DNA of 64,000 bases from Ephemerocybe angulata (GCA_013368325.1 JAACJK010000172.1:124001-188000), one strand, 5' to 3'; positions 24,401 to 36,119 are shown, counted from the stretch's first letter. Notes: generated by a model from the letters alone, not told the origin. Translations and numbers: made by a program.

Positions 24401-26467
24401 TTATCATGAGTTCGAAAGCATTTGTAAAAAGTTAGATACTTGGCACTCACCGAGTCGAAATATGCGACATGATTGGACAGGTCGTTCTGCCCACTAGTAC
24501 GCCGGTGTTTGGACTCGTTAGCGAATAACATGTACAAGGGCCATATCTTGGAGATGGAGAAAGTCGAAAGGTGGGTCGCATCAGACCAGAAGCTCAGCCC
24601 AATGACGATGCGTGGGAGGTTACATGCCCCAATCTGTGGTGGCGGGGACTCCCTGACCTCTCGCTGGGCTCGGAGAAAGGCTTCAGAGTGATATAGTTCC
24701 GAGACGAGCCTGAACTCAGGGCATTCTTTCTCTTCGCCAGGCTGCCAGAGGAGCTCGTACCCGTCATAGTAGAAATGGCGGGAATCTTCAGCATTTCTGA
24801 TCTTCTCTTCGACAATCGAAACAATGCTTCGATAATGCAGCTGGCCGGCAACATGTTTCTCCATCCCTCGTCCCTTCTCCATGCGGTTGTGTATGGGTAC
24901 GTCAAGCTCAATGTCCTTCGTCCTCCAGCCTGCGTCGTCTACCCATTGAGACCGGCCCACGCTGATTTCCTCCTTGTTCTTGCCCAAGTCCTGAAATACT
25001 CTGGTCCATTTGGTCGTCTTAAGATCTTCAATTGAGAAAGTGGGGTCCGTCAGAATCTCGATGAGGGATTTGAAGTCCTTCAGGGACTTCTGGGACCCTT
25101 GGTTGTAAAACCACTCCCCAAGTTCGAAAGAGGAAACATTAGGGAATGGGTCAAAGGGATTGGGCGTGTTAGCTTTCGAAGCCTTGGGCGGCGGGGTGGG
25201 GCCCTTAGACGTTGCGGGGGCGGGTGTACTGAGCGTAGGTGCAGGTGCACTGGATGCGGGGGAGGGAGCGCTGCCCGACACGGCGGGGGCATTAGATGCC
25301 TCGCTGGGTTGGGATGAAGGCCCCGCTGACAAGGGGGGGATTGGAGTTTGCTCGTGGGGTGGGTTTAAAGGTGTAGCCGCCAAGTTTACTTGTTCGGACT
25401 CAGGTATGGTCCGGTGGTGAGGCGAGTCGTATAAGTCCATGGATGTTTTCAGCTGGTCGGGGTCGTGCTTGGGAATTCGGTCCGGATAGTATCTTCTCCT
25501 CAAGCCAAACGCGTCCCTCGCCGTGGTATGGTCCTCTTCTTTCAAGTCCTCAGCCGCATCTTCTTGTTGATTGTCAGGGGTGCTCCCGGCAGGTGAAGCA
25601 GGGCGGCTGGCAGGACCTAATTCATTTGTTGCATAGTATCGTCAGACGGCTTCACAACAAGATATTCGGTTCAAGTTCATACCAGCTTGGGGATGCGCAA
25701 TATCAACCAATTCTGCACGGTCAGTCAGGTTTTCCGAGTCACGATGATTGGCTTGGATAGCAGTGCAAGCCTGGTTTGGATGCTGGTCAGGATAAAGTGG
25801 CTCTTTCAGTTTCATTGAGGCACCTTTGATACGTATAACTCACCTCATGTGGCCGTGAAGCTGAGCCCCTGCCAGTTGGCGTATCCAGTGCTCGTCTTCC
25901 CAGGGAAGTATTGTCGTCGAATGATACCTCCAGCATCCCGATAATTGCTCCTTGGGTAGATATGGCGCTGCCTTGGCGTTCTGCTTCCAATGCAATGCGC
26001 CTACGTTTTGTTCCTTCGTCTAGAGCCTCAGCTTGGCTCTTCAGAGCGCTAAGCTCTGCCTTGGTTGCATCACAGGATTTCTTTTGATGTCGGTCGAGGA
26101 AGTGGGGGGCTGAAAAGGATTTCCCGCAGGCAGAGCACCGATTTTCACTATCCAAAGCCGAACATCCACGCTTCAGGTTGTTGGAGCTTGACGCCATAGT
26201 GACTTGTGTTGTGGATTTCGAAGTGGCTACCGAAGCCAGCTCTGTGTGCCAACTTTCACCGGCGCCCTGAGTGTGGTCGGGTTCAAGCTGTGGTACAATG
26301 ATGCCACGCGCCTCGCGTGTTGTGATGCCTGTATCATGATTCTCATGCGTGCAGCTCGTATAACTTGAAGCTTGACATTCAACTTGGCAATATCGAGAAA
26401 CCACAGTGGCAAGTGAACTATTAAAGCTATTACTAGTAGTACAAGTTGGTAAATCAGTGCTATTCAA
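21424..26467 (-). CDS. Plavaka-family (CACTA-like) transposase, apparently intact
   Basis: A multi-exon gene whose parts read continuously on the minus strand. The start is either near 26467 or at ATG 26197 (MASSSNNLKRG). The N-terminus carries a C2H2 finger (CSACGKSFSAPHFLDRHQKKSC, shortened here to its pattern C-x2-C-x12-H-x4-C). Next come FGLRRRYYPDRIP, a Pro/Ser-rich linker (24304-25545 exon), then FVSELYHSEAF-type and IGLSFWSDATHLSTF segments. After these follow CPCVHC with LVQMGTKDD, LAVDMLHEYEIGVFKTF and a C-terminal domain with LLPRFIAAINPG, RIKYTTYDARRNED and RRGVEYPYHTMEVLW. This order is that of Plavaka transposases in mushroom genomes. The C-terminus is acidic; a last intron (donor ATCG|GTAATT near 21690) joins it. 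I see no stop or frameshift in the conserved parts. Exact exon edges are approximate. Confidence 0.85.
21424..26467 (-). mobile_element. Plavaka DNA transposon, coding core
   Basis: Marks the transposase-bearing core. Terminal inverted repeats and target-site duplications were not identified by eye, so the true element is longer. It may include the chromodomain gene at 26494-27678, which ends only 27 bases from the upstream limit of the transposase frame and lies on the same strand. Confidence 0.7.
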
Positions 26468-26493
26468 ATATACAGCATATGTGAGAGATTGTG

Positions 26494-27678
26494 CTACTCG
26501 ATATCCTCAGCACTGTTAAGACGCGGATCGCGAGTCAGGATGTCTGAAGAATGACGTGGGCGGTGAATACGCCCAACTTCCAATGCCTCTTCCAACCCAA
26601 GGCAGTCAGCAGGCGAGAACTGAGCTGAGACTGTGGGAGAACATATGTCCTCTCGATCACAATGAGCAGAGAAACCTTTCATCGTTGTCACCGGCGATGT
26701 GGGGGAAGGAGTTGCATCCATGTTCTGTGAAGTGTACTGAGGCAAACGAGGAATATCCGGCGTCGATGGGTCAGACTGATGAACGGGTTTCTGAACGACT
26801 TCCATCGGGAAAGAAGCTGTTGAGCCAGCAGAGCCGTCATTATTTCCCTCCTAGTCATGGAATCAACATCGAGGACTATACTAGTATCTTAGTGGGAGAA
26901 CTCACCCGCCAATGATCCATAACTGTGAGTGACTCTGCCTGCTCCTCCCCAATCCAAGACGCATCACCGTATGGATACCCAACCCAAAGGACGCAGTAGA
27001 TGCGCCAATTTGAGGTGATTTGGCGGTAATCGAGGATACGTTCGACTTGATATTCTAGGCCGTTTGGAGTCTGGACTGGCTCTGGTCGCGCCTCTTCTCT
27101 AGGAATCTCATTTGGATTCAAACGGACGGACTTGAGAGAGAGTCTAAAAGAGAAAGTACGGTGAATGACGTGCCATATGCCCACATTGGAGGAATGTACC
27201 GGGGCTTTGGAAGGTTGTGACTCGCAGAGGCTAAACTCTCGGAAGCATAACCACTGGAGGGGAATTGGATCAGCAAAAGTAACGCCAACACCAAGGTTAC
27301 AATAGTCGACTCACCAGTAATTGACTTCAAGAACGAGTGTGTCATTCAAGGGATGACCAACTGGCCTACCGCCCCTCCACACCACCCGATCCCCGTTTCG
27401 AAGAGATAGAGATCGCGAGCGACGCTCGACTAACAAAAAAAGGATGAGCGAAAGGGAGTGGGAGATGAAGTCGGCAACCTACCAAGGGGAGAGTAAGCCT
27501 CCTCGAGACGGGCGTACTTTATGAGGAAGTTGCGGACGGAGGAGAGCTTGGCTAACCGCTTGATGACGAAGGTACGTGCAGTGGAATCCGGCTGAAGGGG
27601 GTGGTTGAATGCTTTTGAGATATCTACTTCGCGAGATTCGAAGTAGAAAGGGATCTGCATGATTTCGCGGTAGGACAT
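26494..27678 (-). CDS. Chromodomain protein next to the transposase
   Basis: Five exons (27483-27678, 27315-27429, 27200-27253, 26906-27143, 26494-26850) close in frame to 319 residues from MSYREIMQIPFY. The N-terminal ~35 residues (SYREIMQ, then KAFNHPLQP) resemble the start of the dioxygenase-like protein at 31797 (CYREVAV, then RAYNHPMQP). Residues ~150-200 are a chromodomain: LEYQVERILDYRQ, IYCVLWVGYPYGDASWI, with the aromatic residues that in chromodomains cage methyl-lysine. Such domains occur at the C-terminus of Ty3/gypsy integrases, but no integrase core is seen here. The C-terminal ~119 residues are low complexity and acidic. The close spacing with the transposase makes it a candidate accessory gene of the element. 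Confidence 0.75.
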
Positions 27679-27994
27679 GACGGGCGAGTTGGACTGGCTC
27701 AACGGGATACTGCGGGGAAAAACGCGGGCCAGGTAGGTACTTTATAGCGGTACCTGAGACAGAAAGCAAATTCAGTTGCGTCAGCAGGGAGTAATAATTC
27801 GACAAACGCTGACAAACGTCGAATGTCTTGGACGTACCTCCGATGATCAAGTCTCAGATACTGCACCGACGGCAACATCCCACAAATCTCCGTAAAGCAT
27901 CACCCGCATCCTGCCAGTGGGTAATCCACACCGGTTGCGTCCACATTTTTCCGCGGTGATCGGCGGACGCTTGGAAACAGAGCGAGGGCCATTG
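27679..27994. other. Short spacer between chromodomain gene and CPA2 remnant
   Basis: About 315 bases with no coding signal; it should hold the promoter of the chromodomain gene, and its other edge is the abrupt end of the CPA2-like sequence. Confidence 0.4.
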
Positions 27995-30800
27995 TCACGC
28001 TTCTGCAAAGGTGGTTGTGTCGTCACTCTCGGCTGAGGAAGAGGTGAAGAGGTCGATTATCCCCATACATAGAGCATCTATGAGCTCCGCCGCCTGCGTG
28101 AGGTAGTTCACCAAATCGTCCGGGGTCGACAAAACGTACGACGGGCGCACAAGCACGGGGTACCCCACGCTCTCGCGGAACTTGTGTACCTCCTCGAAGC
28201 TCGACAGCTCCTTCCACTTCGGCTGGTCCACCTCGATCTCGTCCAACAGCCTAGAGAACTTGTACCTGTTCTCCGCGGTATCGATCATCTCGGGCGACGT
28301 GCCGTAGATCTTGACGTTCTGCCTGTACAGCGGGAGGGCGATATTGTTCGGGGTCTGCCCACCCATGGCGAGGATGACTCCGCGCGACTGCTCCGCATCG
28401 TAGATGTCCATGATCGTCTCGAGGCTGATGTTCTCGAAGTAGAGTCGGTCCGCCTCGTCGTAGTCGGTACTGACCGTCTCGGGGTTGTAGTTGACCATCA
28501 CCGTCAGGAGCCCCTGCTCGCGCAGAGTGCGAATAGCACGCACAGCGCACCAATCGAACTCGACGGACGATCCGATACGGTAGACACCGGAGCCCAGAAC
28601 CATGACGCCGCGGTCCTCGAACTCGATGTCGTGCTCGACCGCATTGTAGGTGAGGTAGAGGTAGTTGGTGAACGCGGGGAACTCTGCGGCAACGGTGTCG
28701 ATTTGCTTGACGAAAGGCGAGATGTTCGACTCGCGGCGGAGCTGGCGCACGGCGAGCTCGGTGGAACTGATGCACGCGGCGACCTGACGATCGGAGAAAC
28801 CGTATTGCTTCGAGCGCCTGAGGAGGCTGATAGGAAGGTTGGCTGCGGTGCAGGACCTAGGTAGAAGAATGATTAGACCACATTAGCTCATAATTCTATA
28901 TCATATCAATGGACGAAAAGGGGACGTACGAAAGCTGCTTCTCGATCTTGAAGATGTCATAGAGACGGCTGAGGAACCACTTGTCGATATTGGTCATCTG
29001 GTGCACCTTATCGATGCTGTACCCGCGATGGAACGCAGTCGAGATAGCGAACACCCGCTTATCAGTGGGGTTCACAAGCTCTTCGTCGATGTTCTCCACA
29101 AGGTCGTTCTGCCACACAACACATCAGCCTCCCCATAATCAAAGCAAGGAAAAAGCGACCGCGCACGTACCTTGGCAAACCCATTGAACTGATCGTCAAT
29201 CGACCGAATCGCCTTCTGAATCGTCTCCTCAAACGTCCTCCCAATCGCCATAACCTCTCCGACACTCTTCATGCTAGAACTCAACAACCTGCTGACCCTG
29301 TTAAACTTCTTCAAGTCCCATCGAGGGATCTTGACCACGCAGTAATCCAAGCTGGGCTCAAAGCACGCCGAAGTCTCCTTCGTCACCGAGTTCTTGATCT
29401 CGTTCAACGGGATACCCAGTCCGAGCTTCGCAGCGATGAACGCGAGAGGATAACCGGTGGCCTTGGACGCGAGCGCGGAGGAACGCGAGAGACGCGCGTT
29501 GACCTCGATAATGCAGTACTCCTGCGACACGGGGTTGAGCGCGTACTGGATGTTGCACTCGCCAACGACGCCGAGGTGACGGATGACGTTCACGGCCGTG
29601 GTACGGAGCATGTTGTAGTCCGAGTCCGAGAGCGTCTGCGAGGGGGCAACAACAATAGAGTCGCCGGTATGGATACCGAGAGGGTCGAAGTTCTACAAAC
29701 CATGCCATGAGTACCATGAAGACAGAACTCGGAAAGAAAGAAACAACTCACCTCCATGTTACAAACAGTGATACAGTTATCCCTGCAATCCCTGACGACC
29801 TCATACTCGATCTCCTTCCACCCCTTCATACTCTTCTCCACCAACACCTGCGGACTGGTAGCAAAAGCCTTATCACAAAGCGCCCTGGGAGCTGCCATCG
29901 ACGAGTAGGTGTAGTCGCCGATGTTGCCAGAGAGGTTGAGCGAGTTGAAGGCCACAGGGGAGGTTGTCTGAGGGACTGTGGATGATGTCAGACGTTGAAA
30001 TGCATAACCGAGGGAGGTAAGAACTTACGACCGAGACCGGTGAAAGCTGGGGGAGAGGCGGGGTACTGGAGATAGTTGTCGAGGCCACCATCCATGTAGG
30101 AGAACTCGACCGGGTCCATGTAGGAGGGGGTCTTGGAGCCGTCGAAGTCCATGGAGAGCATTTGCGATTGGGAAGACATGTGTGGATCGTGAATGGGAAG
30201 AGGGGTACCCTTCCTCATCCTGCGCGAACCCACTTCCCAACCCGCCCAGCGCATACGCAGGGTAGCCAATCGTCGCGGCAGCGTTTATTGCCTCCTCCAC
30301 CGTCGTCGCCGTACTACTCTCCGCACACTTCTCCCCAATCTGCGCCATGGCGTCGGCGAAGAGCTGACGATCCTCCGTCGTGATGATAGTCTTGACCTGC
30401 ATACCCAACACCTTGACTCCAAGACCCTCAAGCAACTCGTCCTTCAGCTTGATGCCCAATTCCGCGCAGTCTGCCCTCCGAACGTCACGTAGATGCCGTC
30501 CGGCTGCTCGTACTTTATGATCTCGCGCACAAACTCGGGGTGACAGGCAGGAAGTAGACCTTGTTGGCAGGTGGCGATAGTCGCGATGTTCGGGTTGACC
30601 ACGATGGCGTAGATGCCCTCCTCCTCGAGTGCCTTGATAGCCTGACTTCCCGAGTAATCGAACTCGCCGGCCTGCCCGATCGACAACCCTCCGCCGCAGG
30701 ATGACGACCTTGCTGAGCTTCTCCCTCGGGATGCGCGTGTCGTTCTCTGCCTTCAACCCACCGCGCAGCTTGGCGGGCACTTCCAAATCGACGCTGGCCA
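27995..30800 (-). pseudogene. CPA2: Carbamoyl-phosphate synthase large chain (arginine-specific, CPA2-like) pseudogene
   Basis: The intact enzyme makes carbamoyl phosphate from glutamine-derived ammonia, bicarbonate and ATP for arginine synthesis. Recognisable pieces run in order on the minus strand: [138 protein letters not shown] and [12 protein letters not shown]. The first third is split by at least three frameshifts (near 30710, 30560-30590 and 30460-30490). About 320 bases of unrelated exon-like DNA sit after GGLGSGFA. After VLS about nine residues are missing, and the similarity stops at [12 protein letters not shown], so the rest of the second ATP-grasp half and the regulatory domain are gone. 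The middle portion is still well conserved, suggesting a recent origin. A functional copy must exist elsewhere in the genome. Confidence 0.88.
29895..30215 (-). other. Foreign exon-like insert inside the CPA2 pseudogene
   Basis: Between the CPA2 motifs GGLGSGFA and [16 protein letters not shown] the reading changes to [39 protein letters not shown] and [17 protein letters not shown], none of which belongs to CPS. It contains what looks like an intron (donor after TGGTC near 30028, acceptor near 29973). The Ser/Tyr/Asp-rich composition suggests the activation region of a transcription factor, but I cannot name it. Confidence 0.6.
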
Positions 30801-30825
30801 TGCTCAGCGTCGATTTGGCATGGTG

Positions 30826-31345
30826 TCGTTGGAGGCGAGCATGTGGTGGCGGTGGCGGTGGTAGAGCTCGGGTCGGTTGATGCGAATGCGGAGCGGTACA
30901 TAGTGCGGGCTGGTGCCAGTGCCGGAAGATGGCTCGGTCGGCGTTGGAAGCGAGCAAAATGTGACGGTGGTGGTGGGGTTGGGCGTCATTGGACATGAAC
31001 GCAAAGTGGTGGTAGTGGCGTCACCGGCGTTGGTAGTGGCCCTTAGCGTCGTTGGACGCGAGCGCAAAGCGATGTTGCTGGACGAAGGGGTGGTGTTGGC
31101 AGAGTTCCCACTGGCAGCGTCGTTGGACGTGAGCGCGAAGCGGTGGTGCTGCCATCGAAGCGGTGGTCGGGACCGAGGTGGTGCTGGCCGGCGTCATGAT
31201 TGAACGCGAGTGCGAAGTGGCTGCGGACGTCGTGGTGGGTATCATTCAAGTTGGTATGGGGAGGCGGCGACTCGCAGGCGATGTGACCATGACTGATGGC
31301 AAAGGCGAGAGCGAAGGGCTCGGCGTCATTGGACGGATCATCGTA
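30826..31345. repeat. Degenerate minisatellite
   Basis: The core gcgtcgttggacgcgagcg recurs in altered form at about 30833, 30943, 30986, 31047, 31119, 31190 and 31322, each followed by caaag or gaag and a GGTGGT-rich stretch, at spacing of roughly 40-130 bases. All six frames carry short frames generated by this repeat. Confidence 0.7.
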
Positions 31346-31550
31346 AGATGAAATCTGTCGTTCCCACGCCTGGCTGCCACCCAACTTCGGCGCTTCAGCT
31401 TCAAGCGCCCAATGCCAGCCTGAGTGGCGTCAAAACTTGAATTCTCAAGAGTTAGTGATGTCATAGAGGGGAAAACTCGACCCTCTGAGGGCCATTTTGC
31501 CAAAGGTATGACGCACGATGTACATAGGGCGGATAAGTCCCTTTGAGCGC

Positions 31551-31650
31551 GAAACTGGCTCTGGCAAGTCTATGGAGCAGTGAAACTGGCTCTGGCAAGT
31601 CTATGGAGTAGTGAAACTGGCTCTGGCAAGTCTACGGAGCAGTGAAACGA
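31551..31650. repeat. 31-base tandem repeat, three copies and a partial fourth
   Basis: Units starting at 31551, 31582 and 31613 begin gaaactggctctggcaagtc and differ at only one or two positions; a fourth starts at 31644 and diverges after gaaac. It lies about 150 bases before the start of the dioxygenase-like gene, in its presumed promoter. Confidence 0.9.
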
Positions 31651-31796
31651 GTCTCATATTTCCGCTCCACTTGAGCGCTTTTGGGATTAGTCTTAGAATT
31701 TGTGGAGACGCAAGGGTTATATTAATATAATATCTTAAATGTTTCAGGGCACCATTCTTTCTTCCTCTCTACACCAACTCGAACGTATCTATTAGC

Positions 31797-34700
31797 ATGA
31801 CATCTCTAGGTGACTCTCTCTGCTATCGCGAGGTTGCGGTAAATCTTCGCCGTAGCGGCCCATTCGCCGATGAACTCCCTACCTTCCGTCGGGCATACAA
31901 TCACCCTATGCAGCCTCCAAGGCTCAAGGGGAAGACGTACATCGTTCTTCTTGATATGTCAGAGAAGGGAAGGGAGCGGCGCTCAGAGATTGAAGCGCAA
32001 TTACAGCTACCTTCGGAGGATGAGAATGTGTTGGAATCTGAGCATGGTAAGTCCACGCACGCACAAAGGCAGCTGTACAACATGAACTCATTTAAACACG
32101 CAGGATTTCTGAAGTTGACCCCTAGGGATGCGGTATTTGCGAGGGATCGAGAGAAGGGAAGTGTGTATAATGACGATGTACTACTCGGTTGGGTTACCGG
32201 AAAGTAAGCGGGTTGTTGTTGCGGTAGTACGCTTCTCACACAGCTCCTCAGATCTGACATACCGGACGCCATACTTCAGGAGTTAGACGAAGCAACTTTG
32301 GAAGCACTAGGACCTCCTGAACAACGAACCAAGGAAAAAGTATATTTTGAAACTCTACCTGGGGTTGAACCCGTCGAGGAAGGCGAACGATGTTACACGT
32401 TTGGACCTTCACTCGAAAGACCGACCAGTATTGTCGCGCCAACAAAGACATTCAAGTCGGACCCCAAGACTGGCGGAAAGCCACAATCTCGGGAGGTAAT
32501 TGGGAAGCTCATAACGGTCAGTTAGAGCTTTATCCTTTTGCACTCTATTTAATACCATCTCAGGCTATTGCTCGTATCTCCATGAACGCAGTGGAAATGG
32601 GACCAAAGGATATGACGAGCACGATGTCAAACCTTTCCGAGGTGGTTGGAGCACCTCGCATTGGGTGTGATGAAAATTATGCTTTTCCTACCTTTCAGTG
32701 CAATGTCTCATCGGCAAAAGAGTATGGCACAGGTAAGCATGGTCAATATCGCGCTAGATGACCGCCAATACCAAGTTCACTAGCGGCGACCCTGCGAGAC
32801 CAACTCGGGAACCGAGGCGATGCCCATTGCGATACGGGAGACTTAGAAGGATGGCCAAGTTGCCTGACGTCAAATCACCAACTTCCTGCCGGATTCTACC
32901 CAGGGGTTTTCGCGCTTCTTTATCTGGGTATATTCGTGAAGCTGGAGAAGTATCTGAGTTTCCTGTTTTCAGGGAGACAGGTACATATTGGCACATCCCC
33001 CATTGCGCCCCCAGGCAGATCTCCTCCTGCAGATGCCCATCGCGTCAACTACGTTGGTTATGCGCCGTCCAAGATGTTGAATGGTCAGGCAAAGTATTGC
33101 ATAGGTTCTGATCATCGAGGGAAGCCCATCTTCATGTCGCACGAAATGTTGAATGCAAAGTGAGTGAAATTCACCTCCCTCGTTCCTTAAGTAGTAACGT
33201 ACTAACTAAATATGCAGTGATCAAACTCCGTTCCATCCATCGACACGTGCAACTTGGGTTCGGGAGGGCGACTATCTCATGGAGCCACAATCCCAAGGTC
33301 AATTTATTGCACGGCGGGTGGTGGATATCGCTCGATATCTCGTTGCACAGTGCCCATCCAGCTCTGATATCAAGTTCCACGGAAACGAAATCGTCGAAGC
33401 TTTCACTACAAAGGGAAAACGACTAAAGAGTTCTCAATATACCCCATCTTCCCAGAATGATTCCTACATTCAGCGCACGCGTGCCCGATCGGACTTCGTC
33501 AAGATGGCAACCAGAGCACGACGTTGTTACGCCACCAAAATGAAGCAACCTCCTCGCAAGGTCAAACCTGGTGAGAAGTCAGTAAGTCAGAGAAATCTGC
33601 GGTCTAGGAAGGGAAAGGAATCCAGTACAGGTTAGCAGATAACAGAGTACATAGATAAGATATTCATGCTATACCAGATGGTGCAGACTTATTGGGAGGC
33701 ACACAACGAAAGGCCGAAGGCCTTTACGTGCTTACGAGTAATTCAAGTCAGGGCGAAAATAGTGATGGACAAAGTTGTCTAACACCGTTACTCCAATGCA
33801 AAGGGAGTATGGACTTGGATGTACCCGCATTGTCCGACCGGGAAATGCAGGGCTTACTTCCGTTTCCACAAGCCCGCGATTCTATCGAACTTCATCAATC
33901 AGACAAATTGCCAGAACTGGACGGTGAGGCATGCTACCTATATTACCGAATACCCTCTAATGGAAAGAATAGTTAATATGACTTCCAATACGATAAAGCT
34001 GGAGGATGAGGGAGAGGGTCGTGTAAACATTGGTAGAAGCGATAGGCAATGGTTGGAGGATGGTGAGGAAGATGGGCATGACCTTGGAGTCGGGGAGACG
34101 GGTCACATTGCCAGCGTGTCATCCAAGGTCCGTCAACCCCCAGGAAAAATTGTACGGAATGTGGCCTAATATAGATACACATAAGCGCGCAAGAGAGGAC
34201 AATACTACTTCTCAAGGAGGTATGTAATTATATTTGCTTAAGGCAAACACAGACTGAACAAAGATTTAGGCGCCCAAGTAGAACCGGCGGCAAAGCGAGC
34301 ACGTAGCTCTGTTATTAATGCAGGCTGCGTGCCACTCCTGTCCGAACTTACAGAAGACACACTACACCGCGAATGGCTCAATATGGAGAAGGAACGGCAG
34401 GAGTGGAGTAGACGAAATGAAAGAGGAAACACGCTGGAGGAAATAAAACGAACAATAGAGGTGAAGGCTGACGTGAAGGTTGACCCTCTTAGCGCCCGGG
34501 CGCCGTCTCTTGTGGCCAAGCTCATTCGAGGAAACACAGATGCGCAGGGAGGGCTTAGAGGGGATGCTCATATGGCACGAAGGTGTTGCAGGGAAGTGAT
34601 GGAAGCGAACAAGGAGGTATGGCTGTGGCTGGATCAGAGTATTGAAAGGAGTGTGCGGAGAATTATGCGAGGAGATGAGTCAAACGAAGAGCATCGAGAG

Positions 34701-36119
34701 CCTGAATGGCTCACTGTGATGGTTTGCCTGGTTCGGGACATGTTCCTGCATCAGAGCAGGACACAGACGTTCGATCCTGCACGGCAACCGTGCTTGGCGG
34801 CTCTTGGAGACGATCCATTCGTTTACCAGAACACCCATGCCTCCTCAATTTACCTGGCGCACGATGAGAAGACTTTGGAGTGCGTGGTCGATGCAGTTAA
34901 CGATATTTTGAAAAAGCGCCTCGGTTACCCTCCCGAAGAGCTACATCACCAAGCGTGGATCACGTCCATAATTCAAGACACCTTTGGAGACGACATTCTC
35001 CTACTTGGCGTGGTATGGAGTGCGTATACTTCTATCAAGTCCACCAAGTACCTCCCAGCCGATGATCGAAAGAAGAAGTTTACCAGGCCCATGCTTGACA
35101 AGTTCGAGCATTGTGCGTCGCAGCATGAAATGCTGCACCCTGGCACGGAACTGTATGGCGCTTGGGAACGTTTCAAGTCCGCATGCTGTGGTAGTCCAAT
35201 CAAGGAGAGTGCTCGAGTGACACATGCGAAGGAGTTCTCAAGGCTTAATGTGCTCCTGGATGCGGGGATGGAGTTCATTGGCAACACAGTTGGGCGGCCA
35301 GTTGGATCCAGTATCCGCCTCAAGGAACAGATGGAAGCCAGACCAAATGCGGTGTTGCCTTTCAGAGAACATGGTGCGGAGAGGATGAAGTTCGCCAGGG
35401 AGGACGGTCCATTTGCTGGAGCGGTGGGAAGAAGCAAGGAAGGTTTATTTAGCGCTGTGGTATGGAGGGCTATAACATTCAGCACTCTATTCTCCCAACG
35501 CTCCAAAACAGTGTTTACATCATACGCAGACTTTGAGGAGGAGCGCGGCAAACATAGAGTGCTATACTCTGAAGCGCAAGAAGATGGGTACTTCTGTAAC
35601 AAAGGCGCGTATGGGGGCGCGGCATTGGGTCGAAAGTGTGAGAATGCGAAGGAATACTGGGCGTCTGCGGTGGCTTGTGAAAAAGAGTGGCGACGGTTAA
35701 CTGAGAAAGCTGAAAAGTGTTCTTTCACAGATTGTATCAACTTCCTCAGGCCCCCATCAAACCCTTCCAACCGATTCAAAGAGCTTGGCCCGTTGGGAAG
35801 TTACCTCCTGGGCTGCGATATGGCGTACGCGGGACTTTGCCATTTCCCTACGGCTAGGGAAGTAGCGGAGGCCATATATCGTAATAATGCTGGGTCGCTG
35901 AAAGGGTTGCAATACCTGGGATTGGTCTCAGGAGCGGGGGGCAGGAGAAACAAAGATGACACAATTCCTGCTATAGAAGATGGTCTGAACGAGGTTGTAT
36001 CGTTTGTTTCGGAAGGGTACTCCAAGGAAGAGAGAGAGAAGATGGGATTTGATATTATCTGTGCGGAGCACTTACTCTGCAAGCTTAGCCGAAACCATCA
36101 GTTCTTCAGTTCGACATGA
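31797..36119 (+). CDS. Putative 2-oxoglutarate/Fe(II) dioxygenase (TET/JBP-like) large protein
   Basis: Exons 31797-32046, 32104-32203, 32252-32516, 32564-32732, 32784-33159, 33218-33630 and 33678-33923 close in frame. Then there are one or two short exons between about 33973 and 34219 whose edges I could not settle, and a long last exon 34270-36119. The protein is about 1,250 residues. In the fifth exon GDAHCDTGDLEGW holds an H-x-D pair (His276, Asp278), FSGRQVHIGTSP a second His (329) and AHRVNYVGY an Arg (348). This H-x-D, ~50, H, ~19, R spacing is the Fe(II)/2-oxoglutarate site of double-stranded beta-helix oxygenases. Mushroom genomes carry expanded TET/JBP families of this kind, which oxidise methylated bases and are linked with DNA transposons. 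The N-terminal module matches the chromodomain gene at 26494. The ~600-residue C-terminal region is unknown. The gene ends tail-to-tail with the DUF6698 gene. Confidence 0.6.

Noticed and set aside
26876..27184. Ty3/gypsy retrotransposon remnant, suggested by the chromodomain
   Set aside because: No reverse transcriptase, RNase H or integrase core nearby, and the chromodomain is part of a complete five-exon gene.
30826..31650. CRISPR array
   Set aside because: The repeats are tandem or degenerate without unique equal-length spacers, and the host is a fungus.
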